Of a DNA stretch of 64,000 nucleotides, positions 42,023 through 52,558 are shown in pieces (within the stretch, counting starts at the first letter, position 1; the number at the start of each line of letters is the position of its first letter). The notes under the pieces are model-generated. The model did no database searches and had not been told where the DNA came from. It worked only from the letters and a program-made list of their open reading frames with translations. Origin of the DNA: Liquidambar formosana (taxonomy: Eukaryota > Streptophyta > Magnoliopsida > Saxifragales > Altingiaceae). The DNA lies in contig CM077834.1 of the NCBI GenBank assembly GCA_039720395.1, forward strand, positions 4,794,607-4,858,606. Reading direction: 5' to 3'. The translations under genes and the position numbers were made by a program.

Positions 42023-43965
42023 TGTTAGAACAATATATTAAGTCCATACTAGAAAACTAGAACACATGGAAAATAATAATAGTAAATAATATGTGCGTAC
42101 CTACGGAAACCATTGAATCCAATTAACAAACCCTCTGCAAAAGAGATACAGTTAGGAGTTAGGCCGGTCTTCCTCTACTTGCTCCTCTTTTTTTTATGCA
42201 ACCACCAATGGGACAGGCTACTAGGGTTGTGAGCATCACGTCTTAAACCACATGACTCAGGATTGAGTATGCCACTAATCAGGAGGGCTAACGCGGAAAG
42301 GAGTCACCACCCAATTTGACTTGGAAACTAACTTGAATCCTAACAGGATCTAACTCGTCATAACCAAAGAGGGTTCGGAGTTAAGGTATATTGCAGGAAA
42401 AATATAAGGCACCCAGCAATGCCCGGTCGAAACCGGCCCCCACACATAATTATTAGCTTTAGTTAATTAAGTATTCAATTAAATTCCACCTTAAATCATG
42501 CAATAATATAATGGCACACAATGACCAAAATAATGAATAAATAAAATAAAAGAGAATAAAAAATATATTAGAAAGCAGATCAGAATATACAAAAGACCAA
42601 CCAGATACTAATCAACTAGGAACAAAACTAAATAAAATAACAAACAAACAATCTTTCTACCAGAAATAAGGTGCGTACGCATCAATGAAAGGTGCGTACG
42701 CACCTAATAGACATTTCACACAGAATTGCAAAACTCCACTATTGAACTATATCATGCATTTTTAATAAATAAAATATACAAATATAAAAACTAAACCTAA
42801 ATCATGCTAATCATGTTTTAGACAAAAAAAATAATAATAAAAGAAAAACTAGAATAAAAAGCTAAATAATAACCAAATTTACCTACTTTGTAATTGTTCG
42901 TGGCCCCTCAGGTCTTTGGATTGAATCAAGCCAACACGAATCCTTCTCTTTGTCAAAGTGTTTTCACAGCAAAAAAATCAAAACTCACTCAACTTTGAAA
43001 ACAAATAGAAAACAAAAGAGAATACAAGAAAAGAAAAGTGATTTTCGTCACTTTGCAACAGCAGAAACTTTAATCGAGTTTTTGGATATGAAAATGTTGA
43101 AATTGAAGAAAACTCGTGAAATACAAAGTTGTAAAGAATTGAATTATCTTTCTAAGAAGACTAATTTCATCGAATTCCGACTTCAGAATCAAAAGTTATA
43201 ATTAAAATACGCTCACTAGTTTTCAGAAAAACTGCTACTAAATTATGACGAATTTTACTTTCTAAAAACCCTATTCTCCTCCCCCATCTCTAAGGCATTA
43301 AAAGGGTATATATAACTGAAAATTAGGGTTTTCCTTTCCTTTCTAAACTAAGTTTCTTGGAGAATAATCAAAAGATATTTTATAAAGATAAAATTCTTCT
43401 AATTTAAATAGGAAAGGGAAATTGCCTTTTCTAAAAATTAGGAGAGTGACCGCTAACACGCATGCATATGTATCATATGTGCGTACACACACTTATCACA
43501 TACGTACACGTGTTAGTGACATGGTAAAAAATGACTAATTTAATAAAATAATTTTTCTTTCATTTTAACCAAAAATCTCATGCTGTGATTCACATTAATT
43601 CTTAAAGGATAATCCATAAATAACCACACTAAACTCATCATCGGAACCACGGAACTTAAGATGACAACGGGTACAAAATGGGGTGTCTACAAGGGTTTTC
43701 AACTTATGGAGTGTAGAGGGACCTGGCCTATTTATAAAGAAATTTTATGAAGTCTTTCTCATCATTGGCTCCTTAACTTACAAGGAATAGGGCTACACTT
43801 TATAATCCCACATCAAGGATTAAAGTGCACTAGAGCCCAATTACTTTATTGATCACATCATATATTAGGCTATACTATATATCATTACAGGCTAGACATT
43901 CAACCCGTTTTTCACGATCCAGAAAATCAATCAATGTAAACCCACATTATATTAAAATTCTAACA
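42023..43965 (-). mobile_element. Copia-type 3' LTR interrupting the At4g22030-like gene
   Basis: The ends are TGTTAGAA (42023-42030) and TTCTAACA (43958-43965), perfect 8-bp inverted termini with TG...CA. On the minus strand the sequence just before the LTR is GCCCAAGTGGGAGAA, a polypurine tract typical of Copia elements. So this is the 3' LTR of an element in minus orientation. Removing the nested insertion (42228-43691 plus one 5-bp target copy) leaves 474 bp, a normal Copia LTR length. Internal sequence continues to about 44385, where it meets duplicated HISN4 intron DNA; the rest of the element is gone. Confidence 0.82.
42228..43691 (-). mobile_element. Solo LTR (or LTR-like element) nested in the Copia LTR, with 5-bp target duplication
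   Basis: The element starts TGTGAGCATC and ends GGGTGTCTACA. It is flanked by AGGGT at 42223-42227 and AGGGT at 43692-43696, a perfect 5-bp target-site duplication. On the minus strand it begins TGTAGACACCCCATTTTG, a start I recall from abundant plant LTR sequences. It is 1464 bp long, with no coding capacity I can identify and no second LTR, so a solo LTR left by recombination is the best reading. Confidence 0.82.
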
Positions 43966-44385
43966 TTCTCCCACTTGGGCTACATTAATTGTTATTTGAC
44001 TAATAATAATAAAATAATACATACATATATATTATTTTGAAAAATGACTCTCGGTTTGATTTACTTAACTGGCCACACGTACATATAACCTAAATGAAAA
44101 CACCTTAGTAATATAATCCGATCCAATAAAAATACTAACACCGAATCATGGAAGTTATTACATCATTTAGCGATATAAGACCACTCTATAGTTACAAGTG
44201 CTAATATCCTTATCGACATGGATTTCAAAATAATGTATAAGTGTGGTATGAAAATAGCACACTAAATGTACTCAAAATTTGTGCTAAGTTCAACATCGGT
44301 CTTCTTTATGATTTCCCATGAAACTTCTTTATGCCTCACAAGGAAATTTTTATGCTTCTAACCGAAGCTCATGCACATGTCTCTA
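43966..44385 (-). mobile_element. Internal 3' remnant of the Copia element
   Basis: AT-rich sequence between the polypurine tract (43966-43980) and the point where duplicated HISN4 intron DNA starts. No intact polymerase reading frame is visible; it is probably the untranslated 3' part of the internal region. Confidence 0.6.
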
Positions 44386-44757
44386 ATAATCCTCTTCTAA
44401 ATTTTCTCCCTAGTAGATCAAAATGGATTTCCTGTAGTGTAAGGATTGAAAAAAAACGAATGCATTTAATGGAAGTTAGTTGATATTTTAAATTCATAAA
44501 TTGAGAAACAATTTGATCCTTCATTATAGTTTTCTCCAATATTTTATTATTTTGGGATATTCTCCCACGAAAACTGCTGGAAGTCAAAAAACGAAATAGA
44601 GGGAAGCTGCTCCTATCGCGGCCATTACAACTTCTACTACTGTTAATAGAAAACAGCTGCATACTGCCAAGAAATAGTACCCACTGCAAACTATATTAGA
44701 TGCACTCATCTGGTGATGTAGTTCCTTTTGACGTCAGAAGATATTGAGGACCAATAG
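44386..44757. repeat. Duplicate of HISN4 intron-18 DNA
   Basis: A near-copy of 37221-37686 in the same orientation. At 44757 it passes directly into sequence matching 40186 onward (CCCCT.ATCCATGTCCAATTTC), so the bases equal to 37687-40185 are missing here. Confidence 0.9.
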
Positions 44758-46619
44758 ACCCCTAATCCATGTCCAATTTCGAATAAATTGAGAGACCATT
44801 ATGTTTTACAGACTATGCATAAACTCATAAAAATGGCAGTATTACTTTACTCCATGAATGGTGTAAGCTGGTAATTTGCACTCATGCCTCTCATGCATGG
44901 TTCTCTACTGAATGGCGGGTATGTGCAATGGTCATTCGTTGGTATCTCTGGTTATTTAGTCACTCTCCAGCCTAGTCACCCCAGTTTTATTACCTTACGT
45001 ACTCCATGAGTATAAGCTTTGAATTTAAGCTTTAACAAGTAAATTTTTGCACCAACAAATAGTACTCTATGGTATTGAGACGGTTACAAAAAGAAATTTA
45101 AGTGTGGTGGCTGATGTGCTTTCAATTTAATTTTTAAGCAAATTATCCCACTAAAATTATGGGATTACGTTGGACATCTTTTGGAAGGTTTTAGTGTTTT
45201 ACCATTGTTATGTTGCAAGCTAAATTAAAGCCTCTAGGGTAAACACGTTCCCACCAAATAATGCCTGGCACAATTGCTTATCAGAAAATTCTCATCGTGA
45301 GATCTTGGTTAGTTTTCTAGTATTTTAGGAAAAATGATAAAGATATCGGTTAAGTTTACATACACACTCCTCTTACAATTAAGGACTCTTCGAGAGTTCA
45401 CTGACATGACAATGAAAAATTAGAAATTAATAAAAATTTAAAAGAATTTATCACGTTAAACTTACAAATTAAGAAGCATTATGATAGCTATTTCAGCCGC
45501 TAAATGAATCTAGTAAATTTTTCTAAGCATAATCTCACAAAATTAGATCAACCACTAATGATCAAAAGAGCTTGCTAGCAAATTCTTCTTTGGCCTCCCT
45601 ATTTCTTGAGGAAGAAGAAGATGAAGCACTTGCCAGTTTTCTAAGCTCCGACAAGCTTCGGCCCAACTGAAGAGCCACTTTCACTTCATACAATTCTCCA
45701 TTTTCCCTCTCATCAGCTTCTTCATCCTTCAAAGTTGATTCTATGTCCTCTTCCATCAGCTTAAAGAACCCTGCAGAGCTTCGATACATCTCGAACACCA
45801 TCCCTACTTGTCCACCATGCTCCAAAGTATTCACTGCAGTGGCCAATGCTCCAAAAGTAACACCCAAAACCACAGCCCATGATCTATATCCCAAAAAAGC
45901 TGACCCAACGGCGGCCACACCAGTAAATAAAGGCCCACAGAATGCTAGGATTTTGTTTACTTTCAAGACTATTTTACTTAGCCTCACATATTCTGCAGTA
46001 TCTTTTCGCTTCAAAACCCCAACAATCTCCTTCATCTCTTCTTCAAGATTTTCACTCCACCCATTTCTCTCTACCTTCCCTCCAAGCTTTTCATGGTGAG
46101 ACTTCAATTGCTTTGGCCACCAAACAGCAGGCTCAACAGAACCCGGAAATTTGTCGAGCATAGTGCCAAGCAAAGGAAGTGGGTAAGCCTTATCTAAGGC
46201 CAAAACCTTGTCCATTGCATCGTGCACATCATTCGAAGTCGGGTTTTTAAGAGCAATGGTATTTTTTATCTGGGCATGAAGTTTCTTAAACAACCTCGCC
46301 GCGTTCCTTTGCTCTTCCGCAAGCTGAGACGGCTGGATTTTGTTCATCACCATCAAAATCCCAGTTGCAGCCATATAGAGTAGACTGGAGGATAGTTTAA
46401 GAGCCAAAAGTGGTGCTCCTCCTCCACTTACAGCTGCAAGCCCAGCCATAGTTGCCGCCGTGATGGTAATTCCGTTGACAGAAGTTAGAAGAAGATGGTT
46501 CCAATTATCACGCTGGGTTCCGATATTCTTATGCATTTCTGATCTGTCTGCAATAACTTCCAATATTGTGTATAGCTCTTTCACAGCCATTGAATTGGAG
46601 GTGATTGCTTCATCGTTTC
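44758..46619. repeat. Tandem duplicate of 40186-42022 (gene body plus 3' flank)
   Basis: The match runs from CCATGTCCAATTTC through the whole 3' flank and the coding region to GGTGATTGCT. Coding identity is very high and the flank carries small indels, so the duplication is recent. Confidence 0.9.
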
Positions 46620-46842
46620 TTGTAAAACCACTAACTTTAGGCTTCATTTCTATCTGGGTAGAAGAAAAATTTTGTGGCAAATTCCGTCTGTTGAATTCAT
46701 CGACGATATCTTTGTTAGGAAGTTTTGGAACTGAAAAATGAGCTGGTTGGAGTTTGGGGTTATGGAGAGTAGCTTTGACATCTCTCCAAGAAGCTGAACA
46801 TGAAGAAGAAGAAAGGAGAGACGAAGCTTGAAGGGTTGCCAT
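45562..46842 (-). CDS. Intact membrane-associated protein of the At4g22030-like ('probable F-box') family
   Basis: Single exon, 426 residues, starting MATLQASSLLSSSSCSASWR. I recognise it as the plant family labelled 'probable F-box protein At4g22030', but I see no F-box in it. The Ser-rich N-terminus looks like a plastid-type targeting sequence. A conserved core (KNIGTQRDNWNHLLLTSVNG) leads into a long hydrophobic region (about 120-165, ITAATMAGLAAVSGGGAPLL). A second hydrophobic pair lies at about 295-345 (ILAFCGPLFTGVAAVGSAFL, WAVVLGVTFGALATAV). NTLEHGGQVGMVFEMYRSSA and the C-terminal EEFASKLF are strongly conserved. Function is unknown. Recent tandem copy of the truncated gene at 40976-42004, and divergent from the copy at 51248. 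Confidence 0.9.
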   Translation of the reverse strand: MATLQASSLLSSSSCSASWRDVKATLHNPKLQPAHFSVPKLPNKDIVDEFNRRNLPQNFSSTQIEMKPKVSGFTRNDEAITSNSMAVKELYTILEVIADRSEMHKNIGTQRDNWNHLLLTSVNGITITAATMAGLAAVSGGGAPLLALKLSSSLLYMAATGILMVMNKIQPSQLAEEQRNAARLFKKLHAQIKNTIALKNPTSNDVHDAMDKVLALDKAYPLPLLGTMLDKFPGSVEPAVWWPKQLKSHHEKLGGKVERNGWSENLEEEMKEIVGVLKRKDTAEYVRLSKIVLKVNKILAFCGPLFTGVAAVGSAFLGYRSWAVVLGVTFGALATAVNTLEHGGQVGMVFEMYRSSAGFFKLMEEDIESTLKDEEADERENGELYEVKVALQLGRSLSELRKLASASSSSSSRNREAKEEFASKLF

Positions 46843-47648
46843 TATAATGACTTGCTATGCAAACTGGTATTCTTCTTTGTTGGTGTATTTGGGGGTTTTT
46901 GAAGGTTTTCTCGGTTTGAAGACCAGTGAAGTACGTGGGTGAGGGTTTGAGTTTCATTCGGAGTACATATAGATAGATTGAGAGGGGGAGGGAGTTTGTG
47001 TGATATGGACCCTGCAATTGCTCTTCAATGTTTTGATTTACTTCTTTGTTGAACGTTGTATATTTGACTTTGAACGCATACCAATTCCATAAGTTATAAC
47101 CCTACAATTCTTTTTTTAGTCTTTAGCCGAGTGTGCCCTCAAAATTGACAAACAAGGGATTAATTTCTGTGGCAATGGATGAGTAACGGTAAATCAGTTC
47201 GTCCAGATATTTTTTTTAAAATTTGGGACTCGAATTTGGAATTTTTCATTTCCACTTGAGACAATCATTTGGGGTCAAGCGCCCAACTACTCTATCACCA
47301 ACCCACTAGGTTATAAACCTTCAATTTTAAGGAGTATGTGTTCCATATTATTTTTGAAACCCATGCCTAAAAAAATGATCTGGAAATAGATTGCCCCTAA
47401 TATCCCATAGAAGATCACACCATTTAGAGAATCGTGCTTGGTAAACACATGTGTGCACATAAAAACAACATATAACCTCAGACCATTTGATCTGTCTCGA
47501 TCTGCACTCGAGCACTCGATCAGCCCCACAATTTGTATACCAAATGTTGATGATGGGATCTGTCGCACTGGGTGTCTTGGCACGTGCCAGAAGACGCGCT
47601 TTTTTTTTTTTTTTTTTTTTTTTCCTAATGGACGGAGCAGGAGACCGG

Positions 47649-47727
47649 TTGACCGTTGGTTTTTTGTTGGAGTTGCACATGTGGCAGGCTATGGTGGACT
47701 TTTGACTCACAAGGAGATATGTTGACT
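47649..47727. promoter_or_regulatory. Three W-boxes in 79 bp upstream of the intact At4g22030-like copy
   Basis: TTGACC at 47649-47654, TTGACT at 47702-47707 and TTGACT at 47722-47727 are full W-box motifs. They lie about 0.8-0.9 kb upstream of the start at 46842, reading away from the gene. Clustered W-boxes are typical targets of WRKY factors. Chance is not excluded in AT-rich DNA of this length. Confidence 0.4.
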
Positions 47728-49381
47728 CCATGACATACTCTGGGCGTGTGAGTCTACGATTCCTTTGATACTTGCTATAAGGCTCTTTCTTTCTTTGTTT
47801 TTTTATTATTAATTACGGAGTATTTCTTTCTTTCTTTTTTAACACATGCGCTCTTCCAATCACTTTTAACTACTACCAATTCTAACTGCTGTATTAAAGA
47901 ATTATGGACAAAAAGATTCTGACTAAAACAACCCGCAACCGCAATAGTAACACAGATGGCAAGAGTTCTTGAACTCCGACCTAGAAATATGAAGTTCGGA
48001 ATTTTCATCAAATTAATGTTTATAGGTAAATCATACATCACATGTGACTTATTGTGGGTCTAAACCTTAATAGGAATAGGGCCCAAACCTTAGTGTAGGT
48101 ATAAGAATATTCTACATCGGCCAAAGAGGAAGAAGGTTGGGGGGGATCAAGATTGGCTGCCTCAAAAAGGCACAAAAGGTAAGAAGGAAATCACATATGA
48201 AGTTGGTATCACTAGACCAGCCAATTAGCTTTCCTTTCTACCTTTCAATCCTGGAGGTAGCTGTTTTCAACATTTGAACATGCAACACACGTACAGCTTG
48301 CGTTGTGGAAGACTAGCTTGTGTGGACTCAAATTAATGGCAAACTCACCGACCTTTCTTTGTGTTTGATCTTTTTCTTTTTTCTTTTTTTATTTTTTTAT
48401 TTTTTTAATATTTATAGATAATTAAGGTAGAGAAGAGATTATTGATTTATTTTAAACCTAGCTATAATATTCGCCATTTTATTAAACAAGATGTTAAGTG
48501 TCTCTTCTAAACCCATTTCAAATCCTCCCTCAATCAAGCGTTGAGAAAAAAAAACTGATTATAATTCATAAATTATATAATGGAATATTCATTTATCGTT
48601 AATGATAAATTATATAATTTTTTACACGTTAAGCTAGACTTTGGTTGTTTTTTTTTTTTTTTTTTTTTCTCAAACTTCAACCAAGTGCATGGTGAGAAAT
48701 ACGACTCATAAGCCCATTTGAATCCCCACCATTAATTTCAATCAAGTGTTGGGAAGAATTGACTCACAAATTATAAGCCCATTGAATCCCCGGCCACGTA
48801 CCATCTCAAGTCATATATAAAGAAAAACAAAGACTAGCTCAACGGGTCAAAAAGAGATCGGTGTAAAACTTTAAGAAAGAGTCCATTCAAATGTTTTCCC
48901 TTTTTTGCTTTTCCATTTGTTTTTGCTTGCGAAGTGTTTGACTCCAAGGATTCGTGTATCGTGTGGTGGATGTGGACAAGTGTTTTCCTATTGGTTTTGG
49001 CTTTGGTATCCTTTCAAATTTGACAACACGTGGTGTTTGTGGTATCTTTTCAAAATAATTAAAAGGGGAAAAAAGTTTTAGAAAGCAATTTGTCGATCTT
49101 ATTTTAATGTAATATCTGTAATTAAAAACCTTTAATGATAAACCCCATTGGCTTGCATGGGACAACAAACATTCTCATAATAATTGTCATAAATTTGGTT
49201 GAGGCATCTGAGTGGTGCAGGGTCCAAAATGAGTGCCCAACTCTTATGAAGTTGCCTCTGTTCCACTTTGATCAAAGACACTTTGAACCCTTTGGTCCAT
49301 TTCGTCTCCTGCCATGATCCGCGCGCCAAGGGCGGGATGCCGGTCTCCAGGCACGTGCTGTGCCACAGGCACTTGTCATTT

Positions 49382-50232
49382 GGGATGGGCAAAAAATCAT
49401 CCAATCTGTCAAATCAAACCAATTCACTTCATAACGCACCAACCCAGGCAATTTGAGAGGTTAGGCAGTGCGATTTGGGTGAATTGAGCAATAAAATTGA
49501 CGATTTGGTTTGATTGGCGGGTTAAACGTTGTCAAATTGCTAATAAACAAAATCGACCCACTTTTAACAACATATGTATAAAATTATAAAAATGGAATGA
49601 AGAAATCTTCTTATAACGATTATTGATGGCCAAATAGATAACTTTAGGCCTTAAATTCCCAAGCTCCAAATGATGCACGTCAACTCATTAAAATATGACA
49701 CGATTCACATACCCAAGTCCCCATTCTAAAACACGAAATTAGGTTGCATATTAGTGTATTTTTCTATCTCTTATTGTTACTTTGTTAGGTTGCTATATTT
49801 TGGATCTTCTAACAAGATTCGAAGTTAATTTAACATTAACTATCTCTAATTTCATCTACATTGATTGGGTGTTTATTCTCACAAAGTCATAATTAATTTA
49901 TTTTTTTAACATTAAGATATTGTAAAAGTGTATATCAAGCTTTACAAAACCAACTAAAATGGTTAAATTTTTTAAATTTATTTACAACTCATCAATTAAA
50001 GCCAAATATATCTTAGAAAATGCCTAATTAAAAATGGCAATGATAGAAACTGCCAAACCCACCCAAACCGTTGGTGACAAACCACTTAAAAAACACCGTC
50101 TAAAAAATCAACTAATCCATCGGTTTTTAGCACATACGGTTTGGCAACGGATTAAAAATTTTGTAACCCACCATTAATGAGTTGGTTGGTATTTTGTCCT
50201 TAAACCGCTCCAAACCAACCCGCACACATCCC
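49382..50232. mobile_element. Possible non-autonomous hAT-like element
   Basis: The ends GGGATG and CATCCC are inverted. The interior is rich in GGTTTG/CAAACC motifs such as CCGCTCCAAACCAACCCGCA, a composition I associate with short hAT-like elements. No target-site duplication or coding capacity was seen. Confidence 0.4.
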
Positions 50233-50445
50233 TATGTGGGAATTGGATTTTGTGCTGAGTTGATAAAACTCAGCATCAGACCAAGGTAATCTACACCCTT
50301 GAATGAGATATTAAATGGTTTGAATTAAAAGTTGAACATGTGCTACTGAAATAACCAAAATGACCTCATTAGTCAATTTTTTTAACTTTCATTCCAAACC
50401 ATCCAATCTCTCATTCAAAGATGTAGTTTACCATAACATAATACT

Positions 50446-50882
50446 GTGGTAGTTGTCTCTTGGATCAACAAGACCTCAAGAATTTGGAAATACAACTTTG
50501 TTCTTAATGAAATTTTGTCCCTCTTAGAGCATCTTCGTTCAACCATTGTTAATCATAAATTCATACAAGTCAACAACCTGACTGACTGGCTAGCTAAAGA
50601 TGGTGTGGAGAGACTCGTTGTGTTCGTTTCGTGGTTTGGCTATAGCTAGCTTGTTGGTGTTGCAGCTGGGCCAGTTTTCAGATATATTTTTCCCCTGTTA
50701 AATCTTTCTCATTTTATTGTTGTATTTTTGGGTGTTGAGATCTCATTGTTCCCTTCTGTGACGTTTTGGTAGCTTTTTCTTTGTTTTTTGCGGTTTGACT
50801 GTGTAGTTGGGTCTTATCTTCCCTGCTTGGTTGTATCTACCCTCTCTCTTTTTAATATATGGGTTTGCTCATCAAAAAAAAA
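50446..50882 (+). mobile_element. 5'-truncated LINE 3' end (RNase H tail and poly-A)
   Basis: The plus strand reads NEILSLLEHLRSTIVNHKFI, then QVNNLTDWLAKDGVER, the C-terminal end of the RNase H-like domain of plant LINE ORF2 (usual motif N.LADWLAK.G). A stop, a T-rich 3' untranslated region and CTCATCAAAAAAAAA follow. It is a typical short retrotransposed end, and the second LINE relic in the window. Confidence 0.8.
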
Positions 50883-51247
50883 CCAAAGCAAGACATAGTA
50901 CTGAGTTTTATCGAATGCAATTCCCCCCATGTGTCATCAACATGAAAGATGGCTTGCCTCGCGTGCTTCCCACTTGCTTAAAAGAGCGCGTGGAAAATAC
51001 ACTCCTAGGAATGCTTTTGAAGTTCATGCCCGTTGAAAGTCAAACATACGACGTTGGACATAGGACTCATTCAAAACGTTGAAAAACAATATATTATTAT
51101 TATTATTATTATTACTACTATTATCTATTATATATAGGACGATGATCAGAACCATCACCAACTTCACTACTGCCCCTTCAATTCCAAGCTTCGTCTCTCC
51201 TAAACGCACCAACAAGAAGAATAGCAGTTCACGTATAGCGAGTGAAA

Positions 51248-52558
51248 ATGGCAACCCTTCAAGCCTCATCTCTCCTTTCTTCCTCCTATTCTTCTTGTTC
51301 AGCTTCCTGGAGAGATGTCAAGGCTACTCACCATGCCTCAAAACTCCATACATCTCGTCTTTCAATTCCAAATCTTCCCAATAAAGATATTGTTGATGAA
51401 TTCAATCGACGAAATTTGTTACAAAATCTAACTTCTACCCAGATCGAAATGAAGCCTAAAGTTAGTAGTAGTAGTAGTAGTACAAGAAATGATGAAGCAA
51501 CCTCCATTTCCATGGCGGTGAAAGAGCTATATGCAGTAATGGAAGTTGTTGCAGATAGATCAGAAATGCACAAAAATATCGGAACCCAGCGTGATAATTG
51601 GAACCATCTTCTTCTCACTTCCGTCAACGGAATAACGATCACAGCGGCAACTATGGCTGGGCTTGCGGCTGTGAGTGCAGGAGGAGCACCACTTTTGGCT
51701 CTAAAGCTATCATCCAGCCTACTCTACATGGCTGCAACTGGGATTTTGATGGTGATGAACAAAATCCAGCCGTCTCAGCTTGCAGAAGAGCAGAGGAACG
51801 CGGCCAGATTGTTTAAGCAACTTCATGCACAGATCAAAAACACTATTGCTCTTAAAAACCCGACTTCGAATGATGTGAACGATGCGATGGAGAAAGTCTT
51901 GGCCCTTGATAAGGCTTACCCACTTCCTTTGCTCGGCGCTATGCTTGATAAATTTCCGGGTTCTGTTGAGCCTGCTGTTTGGTGGCCGAAGCAATTGAAG
52001 TCTCACCATGAAAAGCTTGGTGGGAAGGTAGAAAGAAATGGGTGGAGTGAGAATCTTGAAGAAGAGATGAAGGAGATTGTTGGGGTTTTGAAGAGAAAAG
52101 ATACTGCTGAATATCTGAAGCTAAGCAAAATCGTTTTGAGAGTTAACAAAATTCTAGCATTCTGTGGCCCTTTATTTAGTGGTGTGGCCGCCGTTGGGTC
52201 AGCTTTTTTGGGGTATGGTTCATGGGCTGTGGTATTGGGTGTTGCTTTTGGAGCTTTGGCCACTGCTGTGAATACTTTAGAGCATGGTGGGCAAGTTGGA
52301 ATGGTGTTCGAGATGTATAGAAGCTCTGCTGGGTTCTTTAAGCTGATGGAAGAGGACATAGAATCAACTTTGAAGGATAAAGAAGCTGATGAAAGGGAAA
52401 ATGGGGAGTTGTATGAAGTGAAAGTGGCTCTTCAGTTGGGCCGAAGCTTGTCGGAGCTCAAAAACCTTGCAAGTGCTTCTTCTTCTTCTTCTTCTTCTTC
52501 TTCTTCGTCACCAAGAAGCAGGGACGCCACAGAAGAATTTGCAAGCAAGCTTTTTTGA
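51248..52558 (+). CDS. At4g22030-like family protein, third and diverged copy
   Basis: Single exon, 436 residues, starting MATLQASSLLSSSYSSCSAS. An in-frame GTG six bases upstream is not the start. It is opposite in strand to the other two copies and clearly more diverged from them than they are from each other. The core, both hydrophobic regions and EEFASKLF are conserved. It is 10 residues longer than the copy at 45562-46842, mainly from serine expansions: about residues 73-78 (AGTAGT repeat) and a tract at about 411-421 (TCTTCT repeat at 52478-52508). The same uncertainty about the F-box label applies. Confidence 0.9.
   Translation: MATLQASSLLSSSYSSCSASWRDVKATHHASKLHTSRLSIPNLPNKDIVDEFNRRNLLQNLTSTQIEMKPKVSSSSSSTRNDEATSISMAVKELYAVMEVVADRSEMHKNIGTQRDNWNHLLLTSVNGITITAATMAGLAAVSAGGAPLLALKLSSSLLYMAATGILMVMNKIQPSQLAEEQRNAARLFKQLHAQIKNTIALKNPTSNDVNDAMEKVLALDKAYPLPLLGAMLDKFPGSVEPAVWWPKQLKSHHEKLGGKVERNGWSENLEEEMKEIVGVLKRKDTAEYLKLSKIVLRVNKILAFCGPLFSGVAAVGSAFLGYGSWAVVLGVAFGALATAVNTLEHGGQVGMVFEMYRSSAGFFKLMEEDIESTLKDKEADERENGELYEVKVALQLGRSLSELKNLASASSSSSSSSSSSPRSRDATEEFASKLF

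Larger units (their letters stand above)
47030..51240. other. Intergenic region between the two divergent At4g22030-like genes
   Basis: It contains the promoter side of the copy at 46842, poly-T runs, a block (48300-49260) loosely similar to 38870-40000, a possible hAT-like element (49382-50232) and a LINE 3' fragment (50446-50882). No further gene is seen. Confidence 0.55.
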
